DNA from: Acinetobacter courvalinii
GTDB taxonomy: Bacteria > Pseudomonadota > Gammaproteobacteria > Pseudomonadales > Moraxellaceae
Length of the DNA stretch: 64,000 nucleotides
NCBI RefSeq assembly: GCF_014635545.1
Contig: NZ_BMDA01000001.1
Location: 202,739-266,738 of the forward strand
Reading direction: 5' to 3'
The notes beneath the pieces are model-generated. The model was given only the letters and a program-made list of their open reading frames with translations, did no database searches and had not been told where the DNA came from. A program made the position numbers and the translations under genes. This document shows positions 17,154 to 27,000 of this stretch, piece after piece (within the stretch, counting starts at the first letter, position 1; each line of letters opens with the position of its first letter).

Positions 17154-17864
17154 GTGTTAAAACGTTTAACGATTACGTTGCTTTGCGCTGCAAGTTTATC
17201 GGGATGTGCGAGTTTTATTTCTGGGGGTACGGGAACGTCACCAGTCGGAACAAATAGTGGTGAGCGTAGTCTGGGGCAGATTTTTATTGATTCTTCAATC
17301 AAGCGTACTGCAAATATCAATTTATATAAATTAGATCACCGTTTTAAACAGTCACGTATCAACATTGAAAGTTTTCACAGCAATGTTTTATTGACAGGAC
17401 AGGTTCCTGATCCGTATTTAAAACAGTTGGCTGAAGACAACTTGCGCTCAATGACAGATGTTAAAGCAGTACACAACTATATTACGGTGGGCGACAAAGT
17501 CGGCTATAACACCATCATGCAAGATGCGACGGTGACTGCAAATACTCGTGGCCTGTTAATGAAAGCGCCAGTAGTGTCGGATAGCAAAGTACTGGTACAT
17601 ACCGAAAATGGTGTGCTGTATGTGATGGGACGTTTAAATACAGCTGAATCACGAGATTTGGATGATGTCTTACAAAAAGTTGGAAATGTGACTAAAATTG
17701 TGACGCTCATTGACAATGTGGACCAGCCTTCAGGTACTGTCGCCAGTTCAACAGCAGCAACACCAATGGTGGATACTGCGACGACACAGCCTTTAGTTGA
17801 GACACCTGTTGCAATTGATCCAGATCAGGCGGACCCTGCGACCATTACTCCAACTAATCCTTAA
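17154..17864 (+). CDS. dolP: Outer-membrane lipoprotein DolP (YraP), two BON domains
   Basis: 236 residues starting at GTG 17154, which has an AGGGAG ribosome site nine bases upstream. The signal peptide ends in a lipobox LSGC, so it is a lipoprotein. Two BON domains follow, near residues 45-115 (HRFKQSRINIESFHSNVLLTGQV) and 120-190 (VLVHTENGVLYVMGRL). The C-terminal 45 residues are a Thr/Ala/Pro-rich tail that DolP of E. coli lacks. DolP supports outer-membrane integrity and BamA function in E. coli. It follows yraN at 66 bases. Confidence 0.88.
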   Translation: MLKRLTITLLCAASLSGCASFISGGTGTSPVGTNSGERSLGQIFIDSSIKRTANINLYKLDHRFKQSRINIESFHSNVLLTGQVPDPYLKQLAEDNLRSMTDVKAVHNYITVGDKVGYNTIMQDATVTANTRGLLMKAPVVSDSKVLVHTENGVLYVMGRLNTAESRDLDDVLQKVGNVTKIVTLIDNVDQPSGTVASSTAATPMVDTATTQPLVETPVAIDPDQADPATITPTNP

Positions 17865-17867
17865 TTT

Positions 17868-18740
17868 ATGAAGCAACTCATCCAACAAGTACAAGAAAAT
17901 GTCATCAAGGCGAAAACATTCTATCAGGAGTTTCGCCTTTATGATTTTGCCAGTTATTCGATTAATTATCTAACCCCGAAAGATACGTTTGAAAAACACG
18001 AGCATTTGGCCTATGGGCTCAAGTCAAGACAGCGGCTGGATTTGTATCGGACCAAAACCCCGAAAAAGCAAAGACCACTGATTGTTTTTGTGCATGGTGG
18101 CTCGTGGCAGCATGGCAATAAGCGTGATTATTTATTTGTTGGAGAAAGTTTTGCCAGAGAGGGCTATGATGTTGCGGTGATCAATTATCATCTTGCTCCG
18201 GCTCATATCTTTCCCACCTTTATCGATGACATTGCGCAAGCAATTCACTACCTGAGCCAGAATCAGGACAAGCTCAATATTTCTACCGATAATATCATTT
18301 TGATGGGGCATTCGGCGGGCGCTTTTAATGTGATGTCTGTGGTGTATTCTGCTTACTCACAAAACTTTAAATATAAAGACAAGATCCGTGCCATTGTCGG
18401 CATGGCTGGTCCTTATCATTTCGACTATAAGGGCGATCCGCTGGCAGAGCATGCTTTTGACCAGAAAGTCTCCTATCAGCAAGTCATGCCTTATTACTTT
18501 ATTGAGCCGAACCAGATTAAACATTATTTATTGATGGCCGAACAGGATCAACTGGTGGCGAAGGAAAATAGCTTTGATCTGGATAAGGCGCTAAGAGCGA
18601 AGGGGAATCATAGTCATATCGCCGTGATTCCAAAGACAGGTCATATCACGATAGTGGCGACGCTGGCGAGCTTAATGAGCCATTATTTCAAGACCAAGCG
18701 GACTATCCTGCATTTTCTGGATGAGGCATTGGAGCCTTAA
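17868..18740 (+). CDS. Alpha/beta hydrolase (esterase-like)
   Basis: 290 residues. Clear HSL-type features: oxyanion motif VFVHGGSWQHG, nucleophile elbow MGHSAGAFN with Ser as nucleophile, an acid in the AEQDQLV region and the catalytic His in KTGHITIV. No signal peptide, so cytoplasmic. The substrate is unknown; short-chain esters are the usual case for the family. It starts three bases after the dolP stop and is followed by a terminator at 18775, so it should be co-transcribed with the preceding genes. Confidence 0.87.
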   Translation: MKQLIQQVQENVIKAKTFYQEFRLYDFASYSINYLTPKDTFEKHEHLAYGLKSRQRLDLYRTKTPKKQRPLIVFVHGGSWQHGNKRDYLFVGESFAREGYDVAVINYHLAPAHIFPTFIDDIAQAIHYLSQNQDKLNISTDNIILMGHSAGAFNVMSVVYSAYSQNFKYKDKIRAIVGMAGPYHFDYKGDPLAEHAFDQKVSYQQVMPYYFIEPNQIKHYLLMAEQDQLVAKENSFDLDKALRAKGNHSHIAVIPKTGHITIVATLASLMSHYFKTKRTILHFLDEALEP

Positions 18741-18774
18741 AACAGGACTCATCTGATCAATCCACAGCATATTC

Positions 18775-18814
18775 AAGGCAGATTACTGAAACTCGGTGAT
18801 CTGCCTTTATTTTT
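18775..18814 (+). terminator. Strong intrinsic terminator after the hydrolase gene
   Basis: AAGGCAGATTAC (18775-18786) pairs with GTGATCTGCCTT (18796-18807) with nearly full complementarity, followed by TATTTTTT. Its end overlaps the stop codon of the convergent XRE gene. Confidence 0.85.
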
Positions 18815-19061
18815 TGTGTGATTGCATGGCATCCAGAATGAGATGAATCCCTGTGTGTGGATCAATGTTCAGCGCTGTGCAGTACCAGACATATTCCACC
18901 ACATCCAGCCGCCGTTCTCCTTGCTCCACTTTTTGTACATATGAATGTGGCTTAGCCATGCGTGAGGCCAGTTCACGCATGGTCAATTGTTGCATTGTGC
19001 GCTGCTGTTTAAGCCAGTGGCACAAAATGTTCATTTCATCGGTATGAATACTACTTGTCAT
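18807..19061 (-). CDS. Small XRE-family transcriptional regulator
   Basis: 84 residues, essentially one Cro/C1-type helix-turn-helix: RTMQQLTMRELASRMAKPHSYVQKVEQGERRLDVVEY. There is no C-terminal sensory or peptidase domain. The segment immediately before its start codon contains two 15-bp palindromes of form TACC-N7-GGTA, so it very likely controls its own transcription, and perhaps that of the gene at 19273. It could be an antitoxin-like or plasmid-style regulator, but no toxin partner lies next to it. Confidence 0.85.
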   Translation of the reverse strand: MTSSIHTDEMNILCHWLKQQRTMQQLTMRELASRMAKPHSYVQKVEQGERRLDVVEYVWYCTALNIDPHTGIHLILDAMQSHKK

Positions 19062-19063
19062 TG

Positions 19064-19105
19064 TACCTATTTATGGTAAATTAACTCAATTACCCAAAAT
19101 AGGTA
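19064..19105. promoter_or_regulatory. Two tandem operators for the XRE regulator
   Basis: TACCTATTTATGGTA (19064-19078) and TACCCAAAATAGGTA (19091-19105) are both TACC-N7-GGTA palindromes, 27 bases centre to centre. The larger segment 19062-19107 is itself an inverted repeat with 11-base perfect outer arms. The first site begins three bases from the regulator's start codon. Confidence 0.7.
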
Positions 19106-19272
19106 CAAAACTAATGTCGGGTTGGGCATAAAAAAATCTGAAGTTGCGACATAGATCAATAAAAATTTACACAGATTGAGGGGGATTGAATGTTAGGCAG
19201 TCACTATAAAAAACCGCCATTACCGCGAGTTTTCTTGGATGAAAAAGGGAGCGCGAGAACAGGAGCAATGGT

Positions 19273-19776
19273 ATGGCGGACATGAATTACAACAATGATA
19301 TACAACATTGGGCTCAAGCATTGCTAAAAGAGAAGTCTTCCCCAAACCTGTTGTCTTTAGCGCCGCAACCACTTGATCCTGAGATATTTCCCCCAGAAGT
19401 AGTGTCTGCAACATTGGCAAATCTATTTCATTATTTGATCCGTAATGAAAAAGGGCAATGTGAAGCTAGACTAGTGCCAGTCATTCAATGCCTGTTTAAG
19501 CATTATCCTGATGCACAGCAGAAGCTGGTTCAACGGATACTTCAGTCAAGTTCCAGCATGCGATTGCAACATATTGGCCCGCAATTATTGAGTATTTCAC
19601 ATCTACTCGATCAGCAAACGCATTGCTGGTTAATTCAGCAGACCCTGAGTCTGATGTTTTTCCGGCAATGGTCAGATGAACAGGTGCGTGATGTGCTGAA
19701 GCATTTATCAGAAGCATTACAGATTGATTCAGCGCACATGCAGCGGATTATTGCCGGAATGAAGGACATCCATTGA
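19273..19776 (+). CDS. Protein of unknown function (167 aa)
   Basis: I do not recognise this protein. It appears soluble and mainly helical: SATLANLFHYLIRN, VPVIQCLFKHYPDAQQKLVQRIL, SISHLLDQQTHCWLIQQTLSLMFF, VRDVLKHLSEAL. No signal peptide, no catalytic motif. An ATG three codons later is also possible. It starts 168 bases after the XRE operators and could be under their control. It converges on nudC with 38 bases between, without an obvious terminator. Confidence 0.7.
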   Translation: MADMNYNNDIQHWAQALLKEKSSPNLLSLAPQPLDPEIFPPEVVSATLANLFHYLIRNEKGQCEARLVPVIQCLFKHYPDAQQKLVQRILQSSSSMRLQHIGPQLLSISHLLDQQTHCWLIQQTLSLMFFRQWSDEQVRDVLKHLSEALQIDSAHMQRIIAGMKDIH

Positions 19777-19814
19777 TTAGGCTATGTGTATGGACTAGAA
19801 CCTGATCAAAGCCA

Positions 19815-20567
19815 TTAGGTCTCGGTTTTACTGTCGATCATTTGCATGATCATGTTATGCGCAATACTGCCTTTGAATGGAATTTCTGGCAGCTGATCAA
19901 ATTTAAAGAATTGTGCATCACTGATTTCTTCAAGCTGCAGCTGGATATCACCCGATTCATATTCCGCATGAAAGGCAATCATCAGGTTGCTTGGAAATGG
20001 CCAAGGCTGGCTCGACATATAGCGAATATTTTTCAGTTTCAGACCGACCTCTTCAAAAGCCTCACGTTGTACGGCTTCTTCCAAGGTTTCGCCGACTTCA
20101 ACAAAGCCTGCGATCAGTCCATACATATTGCTTTTATTGTGCGCTGATTTAGCCAGCAGCACTTCATTGTCACCTTTGGTGATAATCGTGATGATACAGG
20201 GCTGAACACGTGGATATTGATGATAAGCGCAAGCAGGACAGACCATGGCATATTCTTTAGCATGCACTTCGGTTGCATGACCACAGTGGCTACAGAACTT
20301 GTGGTTACGTCGCCACTCCAGTAATTGCACGGCGCGGCTGGCTTGCAAAAAATCACTGCTTGACCAGCTTTGAATGAGTTCCCGAATTGGAATCAGTTGA
20401 TAGCCTTCTGGAATGGCTTCATCTTCCAGAAGATCACGTGCGATGACTTGATCATTCTGGTGGATGGGTAGGTCACTTGCCAACTTTTCAACCTGAGGCA
20501 GTTGAAAGTTTTCGTCTACTAAAAGTTTCTGGTGTTGAAAAATATAAGCAAGTGATAGTTGAGTCAT
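19815..20567 (-). CDS. nudC: NADH pyrophosphatase / RNA decapping hydrolase NudC
   Basis: 250 residues. The zinc ribbon is FCSHCGH followed by VCPACAY. The Nudix box is GFVEVGETLEEAVQREAFEEVGL, and the NudC-specific motif SQPWPFPSNLM follows it. The enzyme cleaves NADH and removes NAD caps from RNA. The ATG overlaps the last base of the upstream FimL-like stop (TAATG), so the two are probably coupled. Confidence 0.95.
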   Translation of the reverse strand: MTQLSLAYIFQHQKLLVDENFQLPQVEKLASDLPIHQNDQVIARDLLEDEAIPEGYQLIPIRELIQSWSSSDFLQASRAVQLLEWRRNHKFCSHCGHATEVHAKEYAMVCPACAYHQYPRVQPCIITIITKGDNEVLLAKSAHNKSNMYGLIAGFVEVGETLEEAVQREAFEEVGLKLKNIRYMSSQPWPFPSNLMIAFHAEYESGDIQLQLEEISDAQFFKFDQLPEIPFKGSIAHNMIMQMIDSKTET

Positions 20568-22213
20568 TATGCGGCTTTAGATTGTAATTGCTGACTGTTT
20601 GATAATGCCACATCAAACATAGATTGCAAGACGGGTTGCTTGTTCTTCAAGTTATCCACCAGTAAATCCAGGCCGGCAACAACATTTAAAACACAATTAA
20701 TTTCGTCCGCAGAGAAGGCCTGATGTTGATCCAGACGATGCTGGGCAAATTGTGCAGCTCCGATTAAGGCATTTTGTTGCGCCGAACTTCCAAGGAACAG
20801 GGCAGCACCCGCAAGCTCTTTCAAATAGCCTGGCAAAGCTTCCAGACTATGGGAGGCCGGGTCTTGAACATACAAGCTTAACGTTTGTGTCAAGGTTTCC
20901 ACCAGTGTTTTGGTTTCAGTCAATAAGGCCTGATGCGCTTCATCCAAACGGTCCAGCGAGATCTGCATATTGTTGACGCGTAACTGTAAACGGCTTGAGG
21001 TGTAATTCCGTTCCAGAATCCCAATCGAGTTCATCGATGCCAGAATGCTGTTCATGAGCTGCTGTACTGAAGTTGCATCGGTCAAGGTATTTGGCAAACT
21101 CAGTTTTTCCGCCTGCTGGGTTAATTCTCTTGCGGCTTCGTTGAGATTCAATACCTTGAAAACATTGCAAAGCTGCGTCAGCTTTTGCTGAATTTCCTGC
21201 GTCTTTTCAGGCGACATATTCTGATGGTTGTATTCAATTTCATTACGGATTTGCACCATCTCATTGGTCATTAACTGGCTAATGGTATGTACCGTTTCAT
21301 AGTCAGGACCGTATAAATGGCGGCTCAGCACCTGAAGCTGGGTATCGCTGAGTAACTCATCACCAATATTCAACTGTTCGCGAATATGTTCAGAAATCTC
21401 ATCTTCCTGACTGATACAGATACATAAAATATCGGCCAGATCAGCAATGCTATTTTTGAAAGCATGGGGTTGTGCCAGAAATTGACCGATATTGGTTTCG
21501 ATCTGGATGAGGGTGCGTAAACGTGCTTCGGTAATCGAAAGCTCATCAATATGACCTAAGCCAACATTGACCAGTTGCCAGTACTGCTGGCTAGGTTGGC
21601 CCGATGCTAAACCAGCAAGATAAACGCCCACTAATTTAATGCCTTGCAGGTCAAGCGCTGTTTCAGATTGTTTGATCAGTTTGTTCAGGCAAAGCTTATA
21701 TAACTGATGAATATATTGCGATTGCTCCAGCGTAGGTGCCTGCGGCAAATTAAAACTTGGAGTAATCAATTCTAGCAATGGCTGAACGGTCTGACCTTCT
21801 TTGGTAAGCGGTCTACCTAATGCTTTTTCCAGACGATTGAGTGTGTCCAGCAAGAACTGTGGCACTTTCACTTCGCGCAGGCAGATAAACTCAATATAAC
21901 GCTTCAACATGGTGGTGCCTTCACTGAGGGCAACCACATCACTGGTCTGAACCTGTTGCGGTTGGGCCATGATTTTACGCATCAGCTCAGCAGAATATTG
22001 AGTAATTTGTGATAAGTGAGGCATATCAATCAGAGCAAGTACTTGAGTACATTGTTCAAACTGGTTGAGTGCATCATCAATCCCGAAGGGTAAGGCTTGT
22101 TCTTCGGCAAGGGTATTGACGGCTGTTTCTACCAATTTAATCGAATTATCGATCTCATTTTTTATTATTAATAATGCCGTTGGGTCGAAGTGAATCGAGG
22201 TTTGGTAAGACAT
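20567..22213 (-). CDS. fimL: FimL-like type IV pilus / twitching regulator
   Basis: 548 residues, cytoplasmic, almost wholly helical. Hpt-like helical bundles recur, as in the N-terminus of the ChpA kinase: IKNEIDNSIKLVETAVNTL, ALNQFEQCTQVLALIDMPHLSQITQYSAELMRKI, and later LPGYLKELAGAALFLGSSAQQNALIGAAQ. Phosphoacceptor His residues in a canonical Hpt motif are not evident. Length and layout match FimL of Pseudomonas aeruginosa, which helps place the Chp system and raises cAMP for twitching. No pil-chp genes adjoin it here. The similarity is at the level of fold and length, so the name is probable but not certain. Confidence 0.65.
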   Translation of the reverse strand: MSYQTSIHFDPTALLIIKNEIDNSIKLVETAVNTLAEEQALPFGIDDALNQFEQCTQVLALIDMPHLSQITQYSAELMRKIMAQPQQVQTSDVVALSEGTTMLKRYIEFICLREVKVPQFLLDTLNRLEKALGRPLTKEGQTVQPLLELITPSFNLPQAPTLEQSQYIHQLYKLCLNKLIKQSETALDLQGIKLVGVYLAGLASGQPSQQYWQLVNVGLGHIDELSITEARLRTLIQIETNIGQFLAQPHAFKNSIADLADILCICISQEDEISEHIREQLNIGDELLSDTQLQVLSRHLYGPDYETVHTISQLMTNEMVQIRNEIEYNHQNMSPEKTQEIQQKLTQLCNVFKVLNLNEAARELTQQAEKLSLPNTLTDATSVQQLMNSILASMNSIGILERNYTSSRLQLRVNNMQISLDRLDEAHQALLTETKTLVETLTQTLSLYVQDPASHSLEALPGYLKELAGAALFLGSSAQQNALIGAAQFAQHRLDQHQAFSADEINCVLNVVAGLDLLVDNLKNKQPVLQSMFDVALSNSQQLQSKAA

Positions 22214-22340
22214 ATGACCTACACCTTTCCTGAGTTGTTATATCCATGGGCCTTCTGAAAAAGAAGGCCTGATTCTTTAAGAGTTAATATAACGTAAGTT
22301 TTAAAACTTGAAATACAAAAAGTTACATTGAGCAGTAAAT

Positions 22341-23690
22341 TTATTTTGCGAAAAGGCAAGGCTCTCCATGTTTTTGCTCGAATTGTTTGACCCAGGTCTC
22401 ATGTTCATTTAACTCATGTTCAGAAGGCTCGATCACAGGTAAATCGACTTCTACGCGTTGACGGGTGGTTTTATTCTGATTTTGTTCGGTCTGGGACAGG
22501 GCATCCATATCAAAAGAGACCTGCCCCCCGGTCATGGCAAGGTACACATCTGCCAGAATCTCAGCATCGAGTAACGCACCGTGGAAAGTACGATCGCGTG
22601 CCGGAATTTCGTAACGGCGTACCAATGCATCCAGAGAGTTCTTTTGTCCAGGATGCTTGTTTTTGGCCATTGCCAAGGTATCGGTGACGTCGCAGACTTC
22701 TGAAAGTGCAGGTAATCCCGTGCGTTTGAACTCCATATCCAGGAAGTTCATATCGAAGGTGGCGTTATGCGCAATAATTTCAGCGCCCTTCAGGTAAGCA
22801 AATAGAACGTCGGCAATTTCGGCGTACTTCGGCTTGTCTTTTAAAAAGTCATCGCTGATACCGTGGACATTTTCAGAGTCACCAACCGGTTTTTCCGGAT
22901 TGATATAAATATGAATCGAGCTACCGGTCAGTTTACGGTTGATCATCTCAATCGCACCGACCTCGATAATCCGGTCGCCATCCTGAAAGTAAAAACCGGT
23001 GGTCTCGGTATCCAGAATCAGTTGACGGGGGCCTTGCAGCTTTAATTTTGCTTCAGTGACAACAATCTGTGGATGTTGACTGGAAACCGGTGCCGAGGAC
23101 GTCTCTTCTGAAGTTTCAATTTCATCTGCAACATCATCTTCGGTGTCTTCGATCATCTCAACATCATCCGCTTCTGCATCCATATCCAAGCCAAAAGGAT
23201 CATTTAAGAGCCAGTCAGCTTCAGGCTTTTTTGTATCAGCGTTAGCCTGCGTTGCATTTTTTAATTGTTGAGCCGTCTGTTCTGCGCCTAAATTTGCCAG
23301 CTGATCTGCCATTTCATTGCCTTCATGGCCGGCATGTCCCTTGATCCAGTTCCACTCGATGTTTCGATTGGCACAGACAGCATCCAGTTTTTGCCATAAA
23401 TCAGGATTTTTAACATCTTTCCAGTTTTTCTTTTTCCAGCCATGAATCCACTCGGTGATGCCTTGTTTGACATAGTTGGAATCTGTCCAGATAATCAGAT
23501 GCGCATCTACCGGGCAAAAGGAAACGCCTTCAATTGCCGCTTGCAGTTCCATGCGGTTATTGGTTGTTAACGCTTCACCGCCACAAAGCTTGTGTTCGCC
23601 TTGTTCGGTAATGACATACGCACCCCAACCACCGAGACCTGGGTTTCCTTTGCATGCGCCATCAACATAAAGCGTGATTGTTTGTGACAT
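22341..23690 (-). CDS. dnaQ: Ribonuclease HI fused to DNA polymerase III epsilon (DnaQ)
   Basis: One 449-residue frame holds two enzymes. Residues 1-148 are RNase HI: YVDGACKGNPG, NRMELQAA, WTDSNYV and KGHAGHEGNEMADQLA supply the D-E-D-D catalytic set. Residues ~150-210 are an acidic, low-complexity linker (EADDVEMIEDTEDDVADEIE). Residues ~217-400 are the DEDDh proofreading exonuclease: LILDTETTGF, HNATFDMNFLD and HGALLDAEILADVYL, then QVSFDM as a probable clamp-binding motif. In E. coli rnhA and dnaQ are adjacent divergent genes. Here no stop or start separates them. The product should proofread replication and remove RNA in RNA-DNA hybrids. Confidence 0.94.
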   Translation of the reverse strand: MSQTITLYVDGACKGNPGLGGWGAYVITEQGEHKLCGGEALTTNNRMELQAAIEGVSFCPVDAHLIIWTDSNYVKQGITEWIHGWKKKNWKDVKNPDLWQKLDAVCANRNIEWNWIKGHAGHEGNEMADQLANLGAEQTAQQLKNATQANADTKKPEADWLLNDPFGLDMDAEADDVEMIEDTEDDVADEIETSEETSSAPVSSQHPQIVVTEAKLKLQGPRQLILDTETTGFYFQDGDRIIEVGAIEMINRKLTGSSIHIYINPEKPVGDSENVHGISDDFLKDKPKYAEIADVLFAYLKGAEIIAHNATFDMNFLDMEFKRTGLPALSEVCDVTDTLAMAKNKHPGQKNSLDALVRRYEIPARDRTFHGALLDAEILADVYLAMTGGQVSFDMDALSQTEQNQNKTTRQRVEVDLPVIEPSEHELNEHETWVKQFEQKHGEPCLFAK

Positions 23691-24019
23691 ATCTGAACCT
23701 GAACAATAAAATAAGCAGCGTGAAAAATCTGAGTTTTAGAATCCGAAAATGAAAGCTAATCTTCAATTGCGGATTAAGCAAATGAACCAGAACCCAGATT
23801 TTTACTTGAGTTCAGATCATTTGAGAATTTTAGCATCCCCATGCGTCAAGGTGTATTGTAAAGCCAAATTCTGTTTTTGAACGTTACAAAACTCATCTTT
23901 TTTAATTTCTTGTAACATTTCCATGCAAATCACGTTAAATTATTACCTTGTCTAAGTGACATGCTTTAATACAATGGCAAATCTAAAGTAAAACTAGCGT
24001 GAGTTGACTGGAAGTTTTT
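23691..24019. other. Intergenic region between rnhA-dnaQ and mltD
   Basis: This 329-base region separates divergent genes and should hold both promoters. Apart from the mltD promoter candidate at 23948, I see no RNA gene or repeat in it. Confidence 0.6.
23948..23975 (+). promoter_or_regulatory. Candidate sigma-70 promoter of mltD
   Basis: TTGTCT (23948-23953) and TACAAT (23970-23975) are separated by 16 bases, which would leave a leader of about 37 bases before the ATG. Confidence 0.45.
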
Positions 24020-27000
24020 ATGTATAAATCGGGCAAATTGATGTCGCAAACATCTGCAACATCATTATTCAAAATCACTGTACTCACTTCTGCTCTAGCC
24101 GCGTTGGGAATTACCACGGGTTGTTCTTCAACACCTCAATCAGGGAAAACCTCATCTTCTAAACAGGTCGGTTCAGGCTATCTGGACGCAAGCAGTTTAG
24201 ATTCACTGGAAGACTTGCTTTCTGCAACCGATATGCGTGCTGTGGAAGGGGATCGTTTACTGGTGCTTAAACACGGTGATGTGTGGAAACGCATGACAGT
24301 CGGTTTCAAGATGGACCTGAATCATTGGGATTCCCGTATTGAAGCACAACGTAGCTGGTTTATTTCACGTCAACCTTACCTAGACCGTTTGAGCGCCCGT
24401 GCCAGTCGATATTTATATCACACGGTCAAAGAAGCAGAGCGTCGCGGTATGCCGACCGAGCTAGCTTTACTTCCGATTATTGAAAGTTCTTACGATCCGG
24501 CAGCAACCAGTAGTGCTGCGGCTGCAGGCTTATGGCAGTTTATTCCAAGTACGGGACGTATTTATGGTTTGCAACAAACCAGCCTGTATGATGGTCGCCG
24601 TGACGTTGTAGAGTCAACCCGTGCGGCTTATGAGTTTTTTGGAAGCTTGTATAACCAGTTTGGTTCATGGGAACTCGCGCTGGCTGCTTATAATGCTGGC
24701 CCTGGCCGTATTCAGCAGGCGATTAACCGTAATCGCGCAGCGGGCCTGCCAACCGATTACTGGTCTTTAAAACTGCCGCAAGAAACCATGAACTATGTAC
24801 CGCGTTTCTTGGCAGTAGCCCAAATTATTAAAAATCCGGGGGCGTATGGTGTGAGTTTACCGCCGATTGCCAACCGTCCTCACTTCCGTGAAGTCAGTTT
24901 GTCAGCACCACTCGAGTTAAACCAGATCGCTTCGATTACCGGTTTGAGTCGTGCCGAATTATATGCATTGAACCCGGGCTATCGTGGCGAAATGGTTGAT
25001 CCAATGAGCCCGATGCGAATTTTAATCCCAGCGGATTTGAGCCCATCAATTGATGCCAAGCTACGTTCAGGCAAATCAGGTTCAGGTGGTTTCTGGGCCA
25101 GCAATAAAACACCACCGCCAATGGCAAACAGTTCGTCGAGTACATCGACCACTATTCGAACTACAACCAGCACGCCACAAAACGTAAGCCCGTCGACCAA
25201 GACACCACCTAATTTGACGGCTAGCAATAGCACGCGTACCACCACGCCAACCATTCCAAAGTCAAAGGTCAATACGCCTAGAGGATCGGATGCGCTGGCT
25301 TCATTTGCAGCCGCCGCAGATGTGCCAAGTGCACCACGTATTCCTGTGGCAATTACGCCTGCTGCAAATGTTAAACCTGTGAAAACAGAGCCACCAATTT
25401 CACTGAAAGAGCGTGAGCAGATCACGGCTGCAATCAAGGAAGAGGGTAAAAAGGAAACCGTTGCTCAGGCTTTAGAGCCACAAGCCACTCAGGCTGAACG
25501 GGATCAGGTGGTTGCAGAAATTAAGGCAATTGCGCCGAAAGGGACCGAGATTGTCGATCCATTTGATGGCAAAATCAAATTAACTGCGATTCAAACCAGC
25601 CAATCGGTTGCAGATGAAAAAGGGCAGGAAGTCAGTAAGGGCTTTGCGTATCCAAAGAATCTGCTTGAAGACAGTGCCACGGCAAATAGCGAAGATGCTA
25701 AACGTAACCAGGGCAAGCCTTATATCAAGACCGATACTGATGTCGTTGTAACTGCACCGAAGGGCAAACGCAGTACCTATGTGGTACAACCTGGGGATAC
25801 CTTAGCGGTTATTGCCCAGAAAAATGGTGTGAACTGGCGCGATATTGCACAATGGAACCAGATTGATCCAAACGGAACTTTATTTGTTGGCGCCAGTTTG
25901 TATTTATACAATGCCAAACCACAAGCGGAAGCACCGAAAGCCGCAGAGAAACCTGACAGTTATGTGGTGCAATCGGGCGATAGCTTAACCAATCTGGCTT
26001 CACGTTTTGATTTGAGCCTGAAGCAGCTTGCCGATTACAATAACCTGTCAGTGACGGATGGTTTATTCGTTGGCCAACGACTTACGTTGCTTGAGCCTAA
26101 GAATAATGCACGTACGACCCAGCAAATCGCCCGTAATAACGAGAGCAAAGCGTCTGCTACAGCCAAGATCGCGACAAAATCTTATACGGTTAAGCGTGGC
26201 GAATACTTGAAACTGATTGCTGATCGTTATGCATTGTCGAATCAGGAACTGGCGTCTTTAACCTCGGGCTTAACTGCGGGCAGCAGTTTATTTGTGGGAC
26301 AGAAAATCAATGTTCCATTACATGAAGTTTCGCAAACAGAAGAAGCTGCCGAGCCGACTAAAAACACGGTTAAATATGAAAATGTAACGGCATCATCCAG
26401 TTATAAAACTGAAAACTATACCGTGCAACGGGGTGATACCTTATCCAGTATTGCGACCAAGTCAAAAATCAGCTTGAGTGAACTGGCTGAACTTAATAAT
26501 TTAAAGGCAAATAGCGGTGTGCGTTTAGGCCAAAGTTTAAAGATTCCAGCTGGTTCAACCGTGCCTGACCAGTATGTGGTCCAGTCGGGTGATAGCCTGA
26601 ATGCGATTGCTGCCAAATATAACCTGCAATTGAGCTATGTGGCTGACCTGAATGGTCTGGAACGAACTGCGGGCGTACGTGTAGGTCAACGCTTGAAATT
26701 AACAGGCGATGTTCCTGCAAAAACAGCGACCAGCAGCAATACAAAGTCGAGAGAAGACAGCACACCAGAAGTCTACACCGTCAAGTCGGGTGACACCTTA
26801 GGCAATATTGCCAACCGTTATAATTTACAACTGGATTATGTGGCGGGCCTAAATGGTTTAACCCGTAGCAGTAACGTACGTATCGGTCAACGCTTGAAAC
26901 TTACGGGAGATGCGCCTAAGGCTGAAACAGCAAGCGTAGACACGCCGAAAACAGCCCCTAAAGCCGCAGCACCAGGCCGCAATACCGAGCGCTATAGTGT

